A stretch of 64,000 bases of DNA from Bosea sp. AS-1 (GTDB taxonomy: Bacteria; Pseudomonadota; Alphaproteobacteria; Rhizobiales; Beijerinckiaceae): assembly GCF_002220095.1 (NCBI RefSeq), contig NZ_CP022372.1, forward strand, positions 3,878,501 through 3,942,500. Direction: 5' to 3'. The notes beneath the pieces are model-generated. The model did not search any database. It was not told the DNA's origin and worked only from the letters and a program-made list of their open reading frames with translations. Shown piece by piece: positions 17,667-26,828 of the stretch (positions are counted from its first letter, which is position 1; every line of letters begins with the position of its first letter). Position numbers and translations under genes: made by a program.

Positions 17667-18341
17667 ATGCTACCCTGGACCGTGCTCGACACCGCAGACC
17701 TGCCCGATGGCAGCGGCACCTTGCGGCTTAAGCAGCGCGGCAGCGAATTCTCGATCATGCTGGGCAGCAACGAGTTGATGAACAGCCGGCTCAGCGGGTC
17801 GGAGGAAGCCCTCGCCCGGCTGACCTGCGAACGCCTGCTGCAGCGCCCTCGGCCCTCCCTCCTCATCGGAGGGCTCGGCATGGGCTTCACCCTGCGGGCC
17901 GCGCTGGCCGCCTTGCCTGCCGATGCGACGGTCGAGGTCGCGGAACTGATCCCTGCCGTCGCCGCCTGGGCGAGAGGCCCGATGGCGCCGGTCTTCGCCG
18001 GTTGCCTCGACGATCCACGCGTCCAGCTCACGATCGGCGATGTCAGCACCGTGATCGCGGCGGGCAAGGCCCGCTATGACGGCATCCTGCTCGACGTCGA
18101 CAACGGCCCCGAAGGACTGACCGTCGCAGCCAATGACCGCCTGTACGGTGCCGCGGGGCTCGCCGCAGCGAAAACGGCCCTGCGGCCGGGCGGCGTTCTG
18201 GCGGTCTGGTCGTCGGGGCCGGACCACGGCTTCACCCGTCGGCTGCGCGATGCCGGCCTCGCCACCGAAGAAGTCACGGTGCGAGCCAGCCGCACCGGCC
18301 GCGGCGCGCGCCATGTGATCTGGCTCGCGACACGCCGCTGA
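17667..18341 (+). CDS. Spermidine synthase-like protein
   Basis: 224 aa Rossmann methyltransferase-fold protein. LLIGGLGMGFTLRAALAALP matches the dinucleotide/SAM-type GxGxG loop, VEVAELIPAVAAWA the acidic strand, and DGILLDVDNGPEGLT the catalytic-Asp region of aminopropyltransferases. The N-terminal beta domain of full polyamine aminopropyltransferases is reduced, so activity as a spermidine synthase is uncertain. The family is often annotated spermidine synthase in alphaproteobacteria. It converges on the secreted-protein gene 18360; an agmatinase, a putrescine-producing enzyme, is two genes away, which may be meaningful. Confidence 0.75.
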   Translation: MLPWTVLDTADLPDGSGTLRLKQRGSEFSIMLGSNELMNSRLSGSEEALARLTCERLLQRPRPSLLIGGLGMGFTLRAALAALPADATVEVAELIPAVAAWARGPMAPVFAGCLDDPRVQLTIGDVSTVIAAGKARYDGILLDVDNGPEGLTVAANDRLYGAAGLAAAKTALRPGGVLAVWSSGPDHGFTRRLRDAGLATEEVTVRASRTGRGARHVIWLATRR

Positions 18342-18359
18342 CCGCCTCTGCTCCCTTCC

Positions 18360-19139
18360 TTACGGCAGGAGGCAGAGCCCTTCACAGGGCGCGCTCGTCG
18401 CAGCCGCGACGAAGGTCGCGACGGATTTCTCGGCGGCCGGCTTCAGCACCGGCTTGGCGGCCTGCAGCGCCGTGACCAGCGCCTTGCGATCCGCCGGGGC
18501 GGTCCCGGCCACGATGCCGGCTGCGTTCTCCGCGAGGGCGCGAGCGAGCAACGCCTGGTTGGGCTCGCGGAGGCCCGGGTTGCGCAGGTCGAGGGCCACG
18601 CCGGAGATGATCTCGAACAGGCCGACCCGCATCTGGCGCAGCCCCTGGATACGGCTGTCCGTCTTTTCCTCCTTGGTCAGGCGGGCCTCGAAATCGCTGG
18701 CCGCCTGCACGGATGCCGCTGTCGTCTTCAGCAGGAAGGCGCGCGTGCGGGTGATCTCGTCCTGGTATTCGACAGTGTTCTTGGCAGTGTTCGGCGGCGT
18801 CTTGCCCGGATCGGGCGAATAGAGCGTGTAGGCCTGCAGGATGCGCGTCTGCTTCTGCACGATGTTGAGAAGCGCCGGAACATCGGCTGCGACGTAAGGT
18901 CCCTTGCCGAGGATCGCCGCCTCGTTCCAGACGTCCTCCAGCACCTTGCCGTCAACCGGATCGGCCAGGCGCGGCAGCCCCGCCTTGCCCCGCTCGACCT
19001 TGACCATGCTGTCGACCGCATCGACCGAGGCATCGATATAGGCGGCGCTGTTGGCAGGCATCTCGGCGCGCGCCGCGAAACCCAGCAGGCAAACTCCGCC
19101 GACGGCGGCGAGCCGGGCTATCGAACGTCGCATCATCAT
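18360..19139 (-). CDS. Secreted hypothetical protein downstream of agmatinase
   Basis: 259 aa with a signal peptide (SIARLAAVGGVCLLGFAARA). Three successive ATGs (19139, 19136, 19133) are possible; the first overlaps the agmatinase stop as ATGA. The mature protein is helical and Ala-rich (YIDASVDAVDSMVKVERGKAG, GPYVAADVPALLNIVQKQTR). A C-terminal CEGLC pair could form a disulfide. No family recognised. Overlap with the agmatinase gene suggests co-expression and perhaps a linked periplasmic role. Confidence 0.65.
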   Translation of the reverse strand: MMMRRSIARLAAVGGVCLLGFAARAEMPANSAAYIDASVDAVDSMVKVERGKAGLPRLADPVDGKVLEDVWNEAAILGKGPYVAADVPALLNIVQKQTRILQAYTLYSPDPGKTPPNTAKNTVEYQDEITRTRAFLLKTTAASVQAASDFEARLTKEEKTDSRIQGLRQMRVGLFEIISGVALDLRNPGLREPNQALLARALAENAAGIVAGTAPADRKALVTALQAAKPVLKPAAEKSVATFVAAATSAPCEGLCLLP

Positions 19140-20188
19140 GGCTTTCCTTTTCCTGCGGCGCGCGCTTCGGCGATCAGGCAGAGCTCGGTGAAGAGCACTT
19201 GCGCTGCGCATTGCGCCGTATTGCTGGTGGCATCGTATTGCGGCGCGACCTCGACGACGTCGGCTGCAACGATGTTTCGTCCCTTCAGACCGCGCAGGAT
19301 CGCCAGCGCCTCGCGCGGCGTCAGGCCGCCGACCTCGGGCGTTCCGGTGCCGGGCGCGTAGGCGGGATCGAGCGAGTCGACGTCGAAGGAGACATAGGTC
19401 GGCCCGTCGCCGATCACCGAAAGCGCCTTCGCGATCACGGCTTCGAGGCCGAGATCGTCGACCTCGTTGGCGTGGATCACGGTCATGCCGGATTCGTAGG
19501 AGAATTCCCAGAGATACTCCGCGCCGCCGCGGATGCCGATCTGGATCACGCGCTCGGGATCGAGCACGCCGTCGAGCACCGCCTGCCGGAACGGACCGCC
19601 ATGGTGGAACTTCGAGCCTTCATAGGGGCCGGAGGTGTCGCAATGGGCGTCGATATGGACCATGCCGACCGGCCGCCTGGCGCCGACCGCCTTCAGGATC
19701 GGATAGGTGATGGAATGGTCGCCACCGACCGCCAGCGTCGAGACGCCGGCCTCGACGATGCCGCGGAAGGTCGCCTCGATGTCCTCGTGGCAACTTTCCA
19801 GCGAGTAGCGCGAGCGAAACGGCACGTCGCCAATGTCGGCCGCCTTGACCATGCCGAAGGGCGCGGTGCCAAGCACATGGTCCATCGGCCCGATGCGCTC
19901 GACCGCCCGCACGGCGCGCGGCCCCAGCCGCGTACCGGCGCGGTTGGTCACGCCCAGATCCATCGGCAGGCCGATGATCGCGACGTCGAGACCACCGAGA
20001 TCGGGCTTGGCCAGCGCATCCGGCCGGTAGGGAGCGTTGATGAAGGTCGCGACATCGGCGAAGGGCCATTTGCGGCGATCGCCCTGGAACTGATCGGCCG
20101 CGACCTTGGCGAAGCGCGGGTCGTGGATGTCGCCACCGCTGGCCCCGGCATAGCGGGCGCGGAGCTTACCGAGCTTGTCCTGATCCAT
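19136..20188 (-). CDS. speB: Agmatinase / guanidino-acid ureohydrolase
   Basis: 350 aa arginase-superfamily enzyme. The Mn-binding motifs are all present: GGDHSITYP, VHIDAHCDTSG and SFDVDSLDPAYAPGTGTPE. Start ATG at 20188 follows GGGAGAGG; a 17-residue extension is possible but unsupported. The reaction is hydrolysis of a guanidino compound (agmatine to putrescine plus urea, or guanidinobutyrate). The length and N-terminal extension resemble guanidinobutyrase/guanidinopropionase-type members, so the precise substrate is unsure. Followed by an overlapping secreted-protein gene. Confidence 0.88.
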   Translation of the reverse strand: MDQDKLGKLRARYAGASGGDIHDPRFAKVAADQFQGDRRKWPFADVATFINAPYRPDALAKPDLGGLDVAIIGLPMDLGVTNRAGTRLGPRAVRAVERIGPMDHVLGTAPFGMVKAADIGDVPFRSRYSLESCHEDIEATFRGIVEAGVSTLAVGGDHSITYPILKAVGARRPVGMVHIDAHCDTSGPYEGSKFHHGGPFRQAVLDGVLDPERVIQIGIRGGAEYLWEFSYESGMTVIHANEVDDLGLEAVIAKALSVIGDGPTYVSFDVDSLDPAYAPGTGTPEVGGLTPREALAILRGLKGRNIVAADVVEVAPQYDATSNTAQCAAQVLFTELCLIAEARAAGKGKP

Positions 20189-20225
20189 CAGCCTCTCCCT
20201 CGCAGCGCGGCCGGTGCCGGCAGCT

Positions 20226-20738
20226 TCACCCGGCGCCACGTTCGAGCATGGTCACCGTCGAATCGTGATAGCAGGCCGAGCCGAAGGGTGTGTACCCCAG
20301 TTTGGCGGCGACACGCAGCGAAGCGGCATTTTCCGGGGCGATGATGCAGACGCTCCTCTGCGCGCCGACGGTTTCGGCGAACCAGCCATGTGCCGCCAGC
20401 ATCGCCTCGGTGGCGTAGCCCCTGCCCTGCGCCTCGCGCGCAAAAATCCAGCCGGCCTCGGGAAACGGGTCGAACGCTTCGCCCAGGCCACGGTGAGCCT
20501 GCATCAGCCCCGCCTCGCCGACGAGGTCGCCGCTCGCCTTCTCGACCACGGCGAAGAAGCCGTAACCCAGCAGCGCCCAGTTGCCGGCGCTGCGCGTCAG
20601 CCGCTGCCAGGCCTCCTCGCGCGACAGCGGCTTGCCCCCGACGAAGCGCACGACGTCGGGGTCCGAGCGCATGCGGTGAACCGCATCGAAATCCGAGCGG
20701 GAGGGCCGGCGCAGCAGGAGTCGTTCTGTCTCGATCAT
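20226..20738 (-). CDS. GNAT N-acetyltransferase (RimJ/RimL type)
   Basis: 170 aa. The N-terminus MIETERLLLRRPSRSDFDAV is typical of the RimJ/RimL-like acetyltransferase_3 family. The acetyl-CoA loop appears as EAQGRGYATEAMLAAHGW and the late motif as PENAASLRVAAKLGYTPFG. Substrate unknown (protein N-terminus, amine or small molecule). The gene ends 37 nt upstream of the agmatinase start and may be co-transcribed with it. Confidence 0.88.
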   Translation of the reverse strand: MIETERLLLRRPSRSDFDAVHRMRSDPDVVRFVGGKPLSREEAWQRLTRSAGNWALLGYGFFAVVEKASGDLVGEAGLMQAHRGLGEAFDPFPEAGWIFAREAQGRGYATEAMLAAHGWFAETVGAQRSVCIIAPENAASLRVAAKLGYTPFGSACYHDSTVTMLERGAG

Positions 20739-20821
20739 GGCTCCTTAAAGCAGCCGCCGCGTCCGCGGCCAAGCGGCGCCAAAAAAGTCGGAAATCAGGC
20801 CTCTTGCGGGCCGCGATTTAG

Positions 20822-22051
<1,230 letters not shown>

Positions 22052-22087
22052 GCCTCCGCTCACGGCGAGAGCCTTGCTCTTCATGTC

Positions 22088-22114
22088 AAAGCCCGGCTTC
22101 GGCCGGGCTTTTTC
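22088..22114 (+). terminator. Intrinsic terminator after TRAP binding protein
   Basis: 10-bp stem AAAGCCCGGC/GCCGGGCTTT with a TTCG tetraloop (22098-22101) and a T run, 36 nt after the stop. Confidence 0.88.
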
Positions 22115-22151
22115 GTTGGCTCGAAACGGCAGGCCTCGCAGCGAACCCACT

Positions 22152-22793
22152 TCACCGATCGGTGGTCCCGCCCCCAACTGACGGCTTCCACGCCAGCTCC
22201 GGGTCAGCCAGCTCGGGGAGCCAGACCGTGATCCGGAGGCCGCTCCTGATCCGTCGCCGCAGGAGATCGGCGCGATCAGGGTCCGCCCGCAGCAAAGCGC
22301 GCTCCCGGAGTCCGCTCAGCCGGGAGCGCGCGATTCCGAGCTCCGATGCCAGCAGGCGATCCAGGCGCGTCCCGGTCGGAAACGGAACCGACAGCTCGAT
22401 TTCCAGATGCTCCGCGCCGGGGACGTCGCGCAGCAGCTCCTTGTGGACAGTGAGCTCGGCGAATTCGTCGATCCTCTGCGCCTTTCGCCTGAGGGCATCG
22501 AGATCGAACGCCTCGGCGCGAATCCAGTCCGGATCGTTGGACTGCAGAGCCTCGAGCGTGGCGGCGTCGATGTCGCGAACATTCTGGCGCTCGAAAATCG
22601 GGCGGTTCCAGGTCCTGTCGCACAGGGTGCATTTGTAGATCAGCCACGCGTCGAGCTTTCGACCATTGGCATTGAGCCTGATCCGGCCGCTGCTGCGGAA
22701 GGCTCGCAGGCCTCCGCATCCGCTGCAGGCGATCCAGGGGCGAGGAGCGAATTTGGGAATAATGGTCCAGCGGACCTGAAGTGCAGTGCACAT
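22152..22793 (-). CDS. DUF1062 domain protein
   Basis: 213 aa, start ATG at 22793 (MCTALQVRWTIIPKFAPRPW). DUF1062 hallmarks: a zinc ribbon of two Cys pairs (CSGCGGLRAFRSSGRIRLNANG ... YKCTLCDRTWNRPIFER), then a charged helical part and a basic, Arg-rich C-terminus (RLDRLLASELGIARSRLSGL, an S4-like RNA-binding segment). Known members occur next to GNAT or TetR genes and lack a defined role. Nucleic-acid binding is a plausible inference from the zinc ribbon plus S4-like part. The 420-nt region upstream holds no gene. Confidence 0.85.
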   Translation of the reverse strand: MCTALQVRWTIIPKFAPRPWIACSGCGGLRAFRSSGRIRLNANGRKLDAWLIYKCTLCDRTWNRPIFERQNVRDIDAATLEALQSNDPDWIRAEAFDLDALRRKAQRIDEFAELTVHKELLRDVPGAEHLEIELSVPFPTGTRLDRLLASELGIARSRLSGLRERALLRADPDRADLLRRRIRSGLRITVWLPELADPELAWKPSVGGGTTDR

Positions 22794-23214
22794 GCCGTCT
22801 CGGTCTTCCGTTCGGAAGTCCACCGAGATGGCGGCGTGAGGAGCCCGTCAGGGCACGGCATGGCGGTGTTCGGCGATGAAGAGCTGAGACAGCGGAGCTG
22901 CGCTTGGCACATTGAAACAATGCCAGACCGGTCTCATGCCACCACCCGACGAACAAGCTCATATCCCGGATGACCATCGTCATCCCGCGATATGGGGTGA
23001 AACTGGATTGAGACCGGGGTTTACTTAGGCAAAGTCGACCTCTGCGCGCCAAAGCTCTTCAACTGAAGCGTTACCAAATGATCGGCTTCGGTGGGATCCC
23101 CGATCGACCGGCAACATGAGACGCACACCCCGTTGCGACATTTCCGCAACGCAGCCATGGTCCGAGCCGGACGACGATCGCCGAAACCAGGTTCGGGAAA
23201 CCCGGGTGCTCGGC
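22794..23214. other. Intergenic region between DUF1062 and nhaA
   Basis: 421 nt without a supported gene. It includes the promoter side of the DUF1062 gene and the 3' side of nhaA. The only structure seen is an imperfect palindrome at 22961-22993. Confidence 0.6.
22961..22993. repeat. Palindrome GGATGAC-CATC-GTCATCC
   Basis: Perfect 7-bp stem (22968-22974 with 22979-22985) around CATC, flanked by ATAT on both sides. It lies in the DUF1062-nhaA intergenic region. It may be a regulator site or an intergenic repeat; no T-tract. Confidence 0.5.
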
Positions 23215-24417
23215 TCAGGCGTTGCCGGACACCGCCGGCTTCGCTCGCCCCTGCGCAAACAGGACGGCGAAGCCGCAGATGCCGGCGATGAGCGAGCCCG
23301 CCAGCACGCCGATCTTGGTCTGGCTCTGAAGGGCTTCCGAGCCAGGGAAGGCGAGCAGACCGATGAACAGGCTCATCGTGAAGCCGATGCCGCAGAGAAG
23401 CGACACGCCGTAGAACTGCTTCCAGGATGCGTTGGCGGGCAGTTCCGCGAGGCCGGTGCGAACCACCAGCGCGCCGAGGCCGAGGATGCCGATCTGCTTG
23501 CCGAGGAACAGCCCCAGCATGATCCCCAGCGGCACGGGTTCGGCCAGCGTCGCAGGACCAAGTCCGGCGAACGAAACGCCGGCATTCGCAAAACCGAACA
23601 CCGGAACCACGAGAAAGGCCACCGGCTTGTGCAGGGCATGCTCCAAACGATGCAGCGGCGAAGGATCGAACGCGGCTTCCGGGCGGGCCGGCGTGCGCCC
23701 GAGCGGGATCGTCATGGCGAGCAGCACGCCCGCCACCGTCGCGTGAATGCCGGAACGATAGACGAAAACCCACAGAAGGACGCCGAGCAGCAGATAGGCC
23801 CACAGGGCACCTACGCGCCGCCGATTGAGCACGACGAGGGCTGCCAGGACCGCCCCCGCGCCCGCCAGATCGGGCAGCGACAGCTCCGCGGTGTAGAACA
23901 GCGCGATGATCACGACGGCACCGAGGTCGTCGATGATGGCGAGTGCCGCCAGGAAGACCTTCAGCGAAGCCGGCACGCGCGACCCCAGCAGCGAAAGCAC
24001 GCCGAGCGCGAAGGCGATATCCGTCGCCGCCGGGATGGCCCAGCCCCGCGCGGCCTGCGCGTCCCCAGCGTTGAAGGCCAGGTAGATCACCGCAGGCCCG
24101 ATCATGCCACCAAGGGCCGCGGCTCCCGGCAGCACGCGCCGCGACCAGGTGGAGAGCTGGCCGTCCAGCATCTCGCGCTTGATCTCGAGCCCGACGAGAA
24201 GAAAGAAGACCGCCATCAACGCATCGTTGATCCAATGCAGGAGGTTCAGCGGCCCGAGATAAGCCTTGAGCGCCGCGAAATAGGCAGGTGCCAGCGGCGA
24301 GTTGGCGACGGCGATGGCCGCCACAGCGACCCCCATCAGCACTACGCCGGCCGTCGCTTCGCTGTTCAGGAAATCACGCAGCGCCGACGCCGGCCGCAAC
24401 CTGTTCGCACCGCTCAT
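23215..24417 (-). CDS. nhaA: Na+/H+ antiporter NhaA
   Basis: 400 aa inner-membrane antiporter that exports Na+ or Li+ in exchange for protons. The ATG at 24417 ([19 protein letters not shown]) matches the family N-terminus. The conserved functional elements are present: [16 protein letters not shown] in TM2-3, [19 protein letters not shown] (the TM4 unwound segment) and [17 protein letters not shown] (the paired transport aspartates), then [13 protein letters not shown]. Preceded by a structured leader that looks like an ion-sensing riboswitch. Confidence 0.95.
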   Translation of the reverse strand: MSGANRLRPASALRDFLNSEATAGVVLMGVAVAAIAVANSPLAPAYFAALKAYLGPLNLLHWINDALMAVFFLLVGLEIKREMLDGQLSTWSRRVLPGAAALGGMIGPAVIYLAFNAGDAQAARGWAIPAATDIAFALGVLSLLGSRVPASLKVFLAALAIIDDLGAVVIIALFYTAELSLPDLAGAGAVLAALVVLNRRRVGALWAYLLLGVLLWVFVYRSGIHATVAGVLLAMTIPLGRTPARPEAAFDPSPLHRLEHALHKPVAFLVVPVFGFANAGVSFAGLGPATLAEPVPLGIMLGLFLGKQIGILGLGALVVRTGLAELPANASWKQFYGVSLLCGIGFTMSLFIGLLAFPGSEALQSQTKIGVLAGSLIAGICGFAVLFAQGRAKPAVSGNA

Positions 24418-24799
24418 CGACGCCCCACCAGATGCAAGGATGTACACGCAAGCACAGGGGAAAAAGGTCGGGAAGCCTTGGGCATGGACATAGGTCTCCG
24501 TCGCTGGCGGCCCGACCAGCGAGAAAGCCTGCCCGCGCATCGATCGCGCGGAACACCCTGTGCGTTCTATGGCATCAACGACGATGCCCGGGCAACCCCT
24601 ACGGCTGGGCGAAAGCCGACATTGTCCGGGCCGGGAAGGATTGCAGCTTTCCCGTGCCGTGCCCTTCCGCACGATCGGCCTGCCACAACTGCGCCTTGCC
24701 GCGTCGGCAGGATGCTTCGCCGCCCCCGGCGTTTTGACTTGCATCGACGCTCCGAAAACCGCATTTCCTTTTCAGGCCGACGCTTTTGGGACATCAGCC
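24418..24799. other. Divergent intergenic region, nhaA and porin-like gene
   Basis: 382 nt with no supported gene. The nhaA-proximal third carries the riboswitch-like leader. The rest should hold the promoters of both divergent genes; no convincing sigma-70 boxes were recognised. Confidence 0.55.
24462..24537 (-). promoter_or_regulatory. Structured nhaA leader, candidate nhaA-I type riboswitch
   Basis: Read on the minus strand, the leader can form: P1 GGGCA/TGCCC (24530-24534 with 24480-24484); inside it a perfect 7-bp hairpin TCGCTGG/CCAGCGA (24516-24522 with 24501-24507); and a 7-bp pseudoknot between GGTCGGG (24511-24517) and CCCGACC (24466-24472). The junction carries CGGAGACCTATGTCC. 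CCCGACC is followed by a T run, so the pseudoknot could compete with another fold. Position directly upstream of nhaA and the architecture match my memory of the nhaA-I motif reported to sense Li+ (and Na+). Class assignment needs a covariance search. Confidence 0.6.
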
Positions 24800-25183
24800 A
24801 TGCTTCGCCTTGCCGCCCTCCTGCTTCTCGCCTCGCTGCCCGGCGCCGCCATGGCCCAGTCGATCGGCGAGGCGCTGCCCGGCCGGGCGCAACCGCGCGA
24901 ATCCTACAGCAAGCCGACCCCGGCGGCCCCCAAGGGCGCCCGCCCCTGCCCCGAATACGGGGCGGGGTTCGTACGGCTGGAAGGCTCGACTTTCTGCGTG
25001 CGTGCTGGCGGCTCGGTGAGGGCAGAACTCGGCAAGAGCTCGCGCAATGGCTATGGCAGCCGCGCGGATGGCATGGTGTATTTGGAGAGCCGCGGGGAAA
25101 CGACCCTGGGGCCGGTTCGCTCCGTCATCAGCGTCCGCCGGGGAATCGACCGCAATCTCGATTCCGCGCCGTTCCGCTACTGA
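24800..25183 (+). CDS. Short porin-like exported protein
   Basis: 127 aa. Signal peptide MLRLAALLLLASLPGAAMAQ, ending at AQS. The mature part holds CPEYGAGFVRLEGSTFCVRAGGSVRAELG, cited in part: the N-terminal signature of alphaproteobacterial (Omp2/Porin_2) porins, in which the plug Cys pair is conserved. It then ends after only one or two further strands (VYLESRGETTLGPVRSVISVRRG) with the aromatic C-terminus FRY. Full porins are over 350 aa, so this is either a miniature outer-membrane protein or a truncated porin with a fortuitous aromatic end. The longer frame from 24560 has no support. Confidence 0.7.
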   Translation: MLRLAALLLLASLPGAAMAQSIGEALPGRAQPRESYSKPTPAAPKGARPCPEYGAGFVRLEGSTFCVRAGGSVRAELGKSSRNGYGSRADGMVYLESRGETTLGPVRSVISVRRGIDRNLDSAPFRY

Positions 25184-25207
25184 ACCTTGCCTAGATATCT
25201 GCGCGGC

Positions 25208-25834
25208 TCAGGCCAGAAGCCGCGCGACCTCCTGCTGGAGCACCGGCACAAGCTCGGCCTCGAACCATGGATTCCGCCGCAGCCAGGCGTTGTTGCGCCA
25301 GGATGGATGCGGCAGCGGCAGGACGCGCGGAAAGCCCGGGCGGCCCAGCAATGCGCGCCAGTCGGCCACAACAGCCGTCAGATCACGGCCCTTCTGGTCG
25401 CCCAGATGCCAGTCCTGGGCATAGCGGCCGATCGCCAGGACGAGCTCGACCTGCGGCATCGCCGCGAAGATGCGCCCCTGCCAGGTCGGCGCGCATTCCC
25501 GCCGCGGGGGCAGGTCACCGCCCTTTCTGTCCTGGCCGGGAAAACAGAATCCCATCGGCACGACGGCCACCTTTGTCGGGTCGTAGAAGACCGTCTCGTC
25601 GATGCCGAGCCAGCGCCTCAGCCGCACGCCGGAAGGATCGGTGAAGGGTCGGCCGCTGGCGTGAACGCGGGTGCCCGGCGCCTGTCCGGCGATGCACAGG
25701 CGCGCCGTCACCGAGGCCTGGATCACTGGGCGTGGCTGGTGCGGCAGCGGCGGCAGATAGCGCGGCGCGTCGCGGCAGATGCGGCAGGCCCGCAACTCCT
25801 GCAGGACCTCCTCCAGCGTCTCCTTGGCCGTCAT
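25208..25834 (-). CDS. Uracil-DNA glycosylase family protein (Fe-S type)
   Basis: 208 aa. GQAPGTRVHASGRPFTDPSG is the family active-site loop and PLPHPSWRN the late DNA-contact motif. Four Cys (C17 and C20 in CRICRDAP, C97 in GFCFPG, C114 in RRECAP) are placed to bind a 4Fe-4S cluster as in family 4/5 UDGs. The catalytic Asp/Asn next to the GxAPG motif is not obvious, so real uracil excision is uncertain. Last gene of a four-gene overlapping operon; start ATG overlaps the upstream stop as ATGA. Confidence 0.85.
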   Translation of the reverse strand: MTAKETLEEVLQELRACRICRDAPRYLPPLPHQPRPVIQASVTARLCIAGQAPGTRVHASGRPFTDPSGVRLRRWLGIDETVFYDPTKVAVVPMGFCFPGQDRKGGDLPPRRECAPTWQGRIFAAMPQVELVLAIGRYAQDWHLGDQKGRDLTAVVADWRALLGRPGFPRVLPLPHPSWRNNAWLRRNPWFEAELVPVLQQEVARLLA

Positions 25835-26364
25835 CGTCCCGTGTCGAGCCTCGCCGCATCGCCTTCATCTGAGCCAGGGGCGGCCTTCCCGGACCTGGCG
25901 CTGGCGAGCTTCCCGCGGCCGGGCGCCTGCGAGATCAGCCCGTCGCAGAACCAGTTCTCGGATTTCTTGCTGAAGTCGTGCGGGTCGCCCGGCTCGACGC
26001 GCGCCAGCCCGTTGATCCGGCCGCTCGGCCGGCTGCGGATGACATAGAGCGCGCCGCTGGTCTCGATCGTGAAGCAATAGGTGCGGCGCTTGTCCGGCGG
26101 TCCGTAATAATAACAGACCGCGTCATCCGTCGTGGTCCAGCAGGCATCCGTGTTCGGAACGTTTCGGTTGTGGCCGAGCGCGCGCCCGTCACGGTGGTGG
26201 TACTCGCTGAATGGCAGATTGGAGCCGGAATAGAGCCCCGTCACGGTGTTGCCCTCGAAGGCCTGCCGGATCTGCGGACCCGTGAGGCGCTCCGCCGCGG
26301 TCGCTGCGCCGACGACGAGCAAGGCGAGCCCGACAACACCGCTCCGGATGACGCAGACCTTCAT
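25831..26364 (-). CDS. Exported YYY/Cys-rich protein, second tandem paralog
   Basis: 177 aa; signal peptide from ATG 26364 (MKVCVIRSGVVGLALLVVGAATAAE). The mature core is ERLTGPQIRQAFEGNTVTGLY, DGRALGHNRNVPNTDACW, DAVCYYYGPPDKR, EPGDPHDF, WFCDGLISQAPG. Nearly all these blocks recur in the neighbour at 26361-26828, so this is a tandem duplicate. Conserved Cys could form disulfides. The C-terminal 25 residues (GKLASARSGKAAPGSDEG) are unique and low-complexity. Overlaps both neighbours by 4 nt. Confidence 0.75.
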   Translation of the reverse strand: MKVCVIRSGVVGLALLVVGAATAAERLTGPQIRQAFEGNTVTGLYSGSNLPFSEYHHRDGRALGHNRNVPNTDACWTTTDDAVCYYYGPPDKRRTYCFTIETSGALYVIRSRPSGRINGLARVEPGDPHDFSKKSENWFCDGLISQAPGRGKLASARSGKAAPGSDEGDAARLDTGR

Positions 26365-26828
26365 CGCTGCGCCAGCCTCCTGCTCATCGGCGCGCCCGGC
26401 GCCTGCGAGATCAGGCCGTCGCAATACCAGGGCTTGCCGTTGTCGGTGTGGTTGCGCGGATTGCCGGGCTCGATCTTGGCGAGCGCGTTGACCAGGCCGT
26501 TGCCGCTGTTGCGCAGCACATAGAGATCACCGCTCATCTCGACGGTGAAGCAGTGCACCGTGCGATCCTCGGGCGGGCCGTAATAATAGCAGACCTGATC
26601 GCGCTTGGTGATCCAGCAGGCATCGGTGTTGGGCTGCCAGCCATTATGGCCGAGCGCGCGCCCGTCGGCGGCATGATACTCGGTGAAGAAGCCGCCATTG
26701 GTGTAGCGGCCGGTCACGGTATTGCCCTCGAAAGCCCGTTGGATCTGCTCGCCGTTGAGGCGCTCGGCGGCATGGGCGGATGTCAGCAGGCCGGACAGTG
26801 TCAGCAAGATGAAGGCGAGATATCGCAT
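26361..26828 (-). CDS. Exported YYY/Cys-rich protein, first tandem paralog
   Basis: 155 aa; signal peptide MRYLAFILLTLSGLLTSAHA. Mature core ERLNGEQIQRAFEGNTVTGRY, DGRALGHNGWQPNTDACW, DQVCYYYGPPEDR, EPGNPRNH, WYCDGLISQAPG. It follows the GST gene with TAATG overlap and overlaps the second paralog by 4 nt. Short exported proteins with this motif set occur in rhizobia (memory, function unknown). A periplasmic role is inferred from the signal peptide. Confidence 0.75.
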   Translation of the reverse strand: MRYLAFILLTLSGLLTSAHAAERLNGEQIQRAFEGNTVTGRYTNGGFFTEYHAADGRALGHNGWQPNTDACWITKRDQVCYYYGPPEDRTVHCFTVEMSGDLYVLRNSGNGLVNALAKIEPGNPRNHTDNGKPWYCDGLISQAPGAPMSRRLAQR

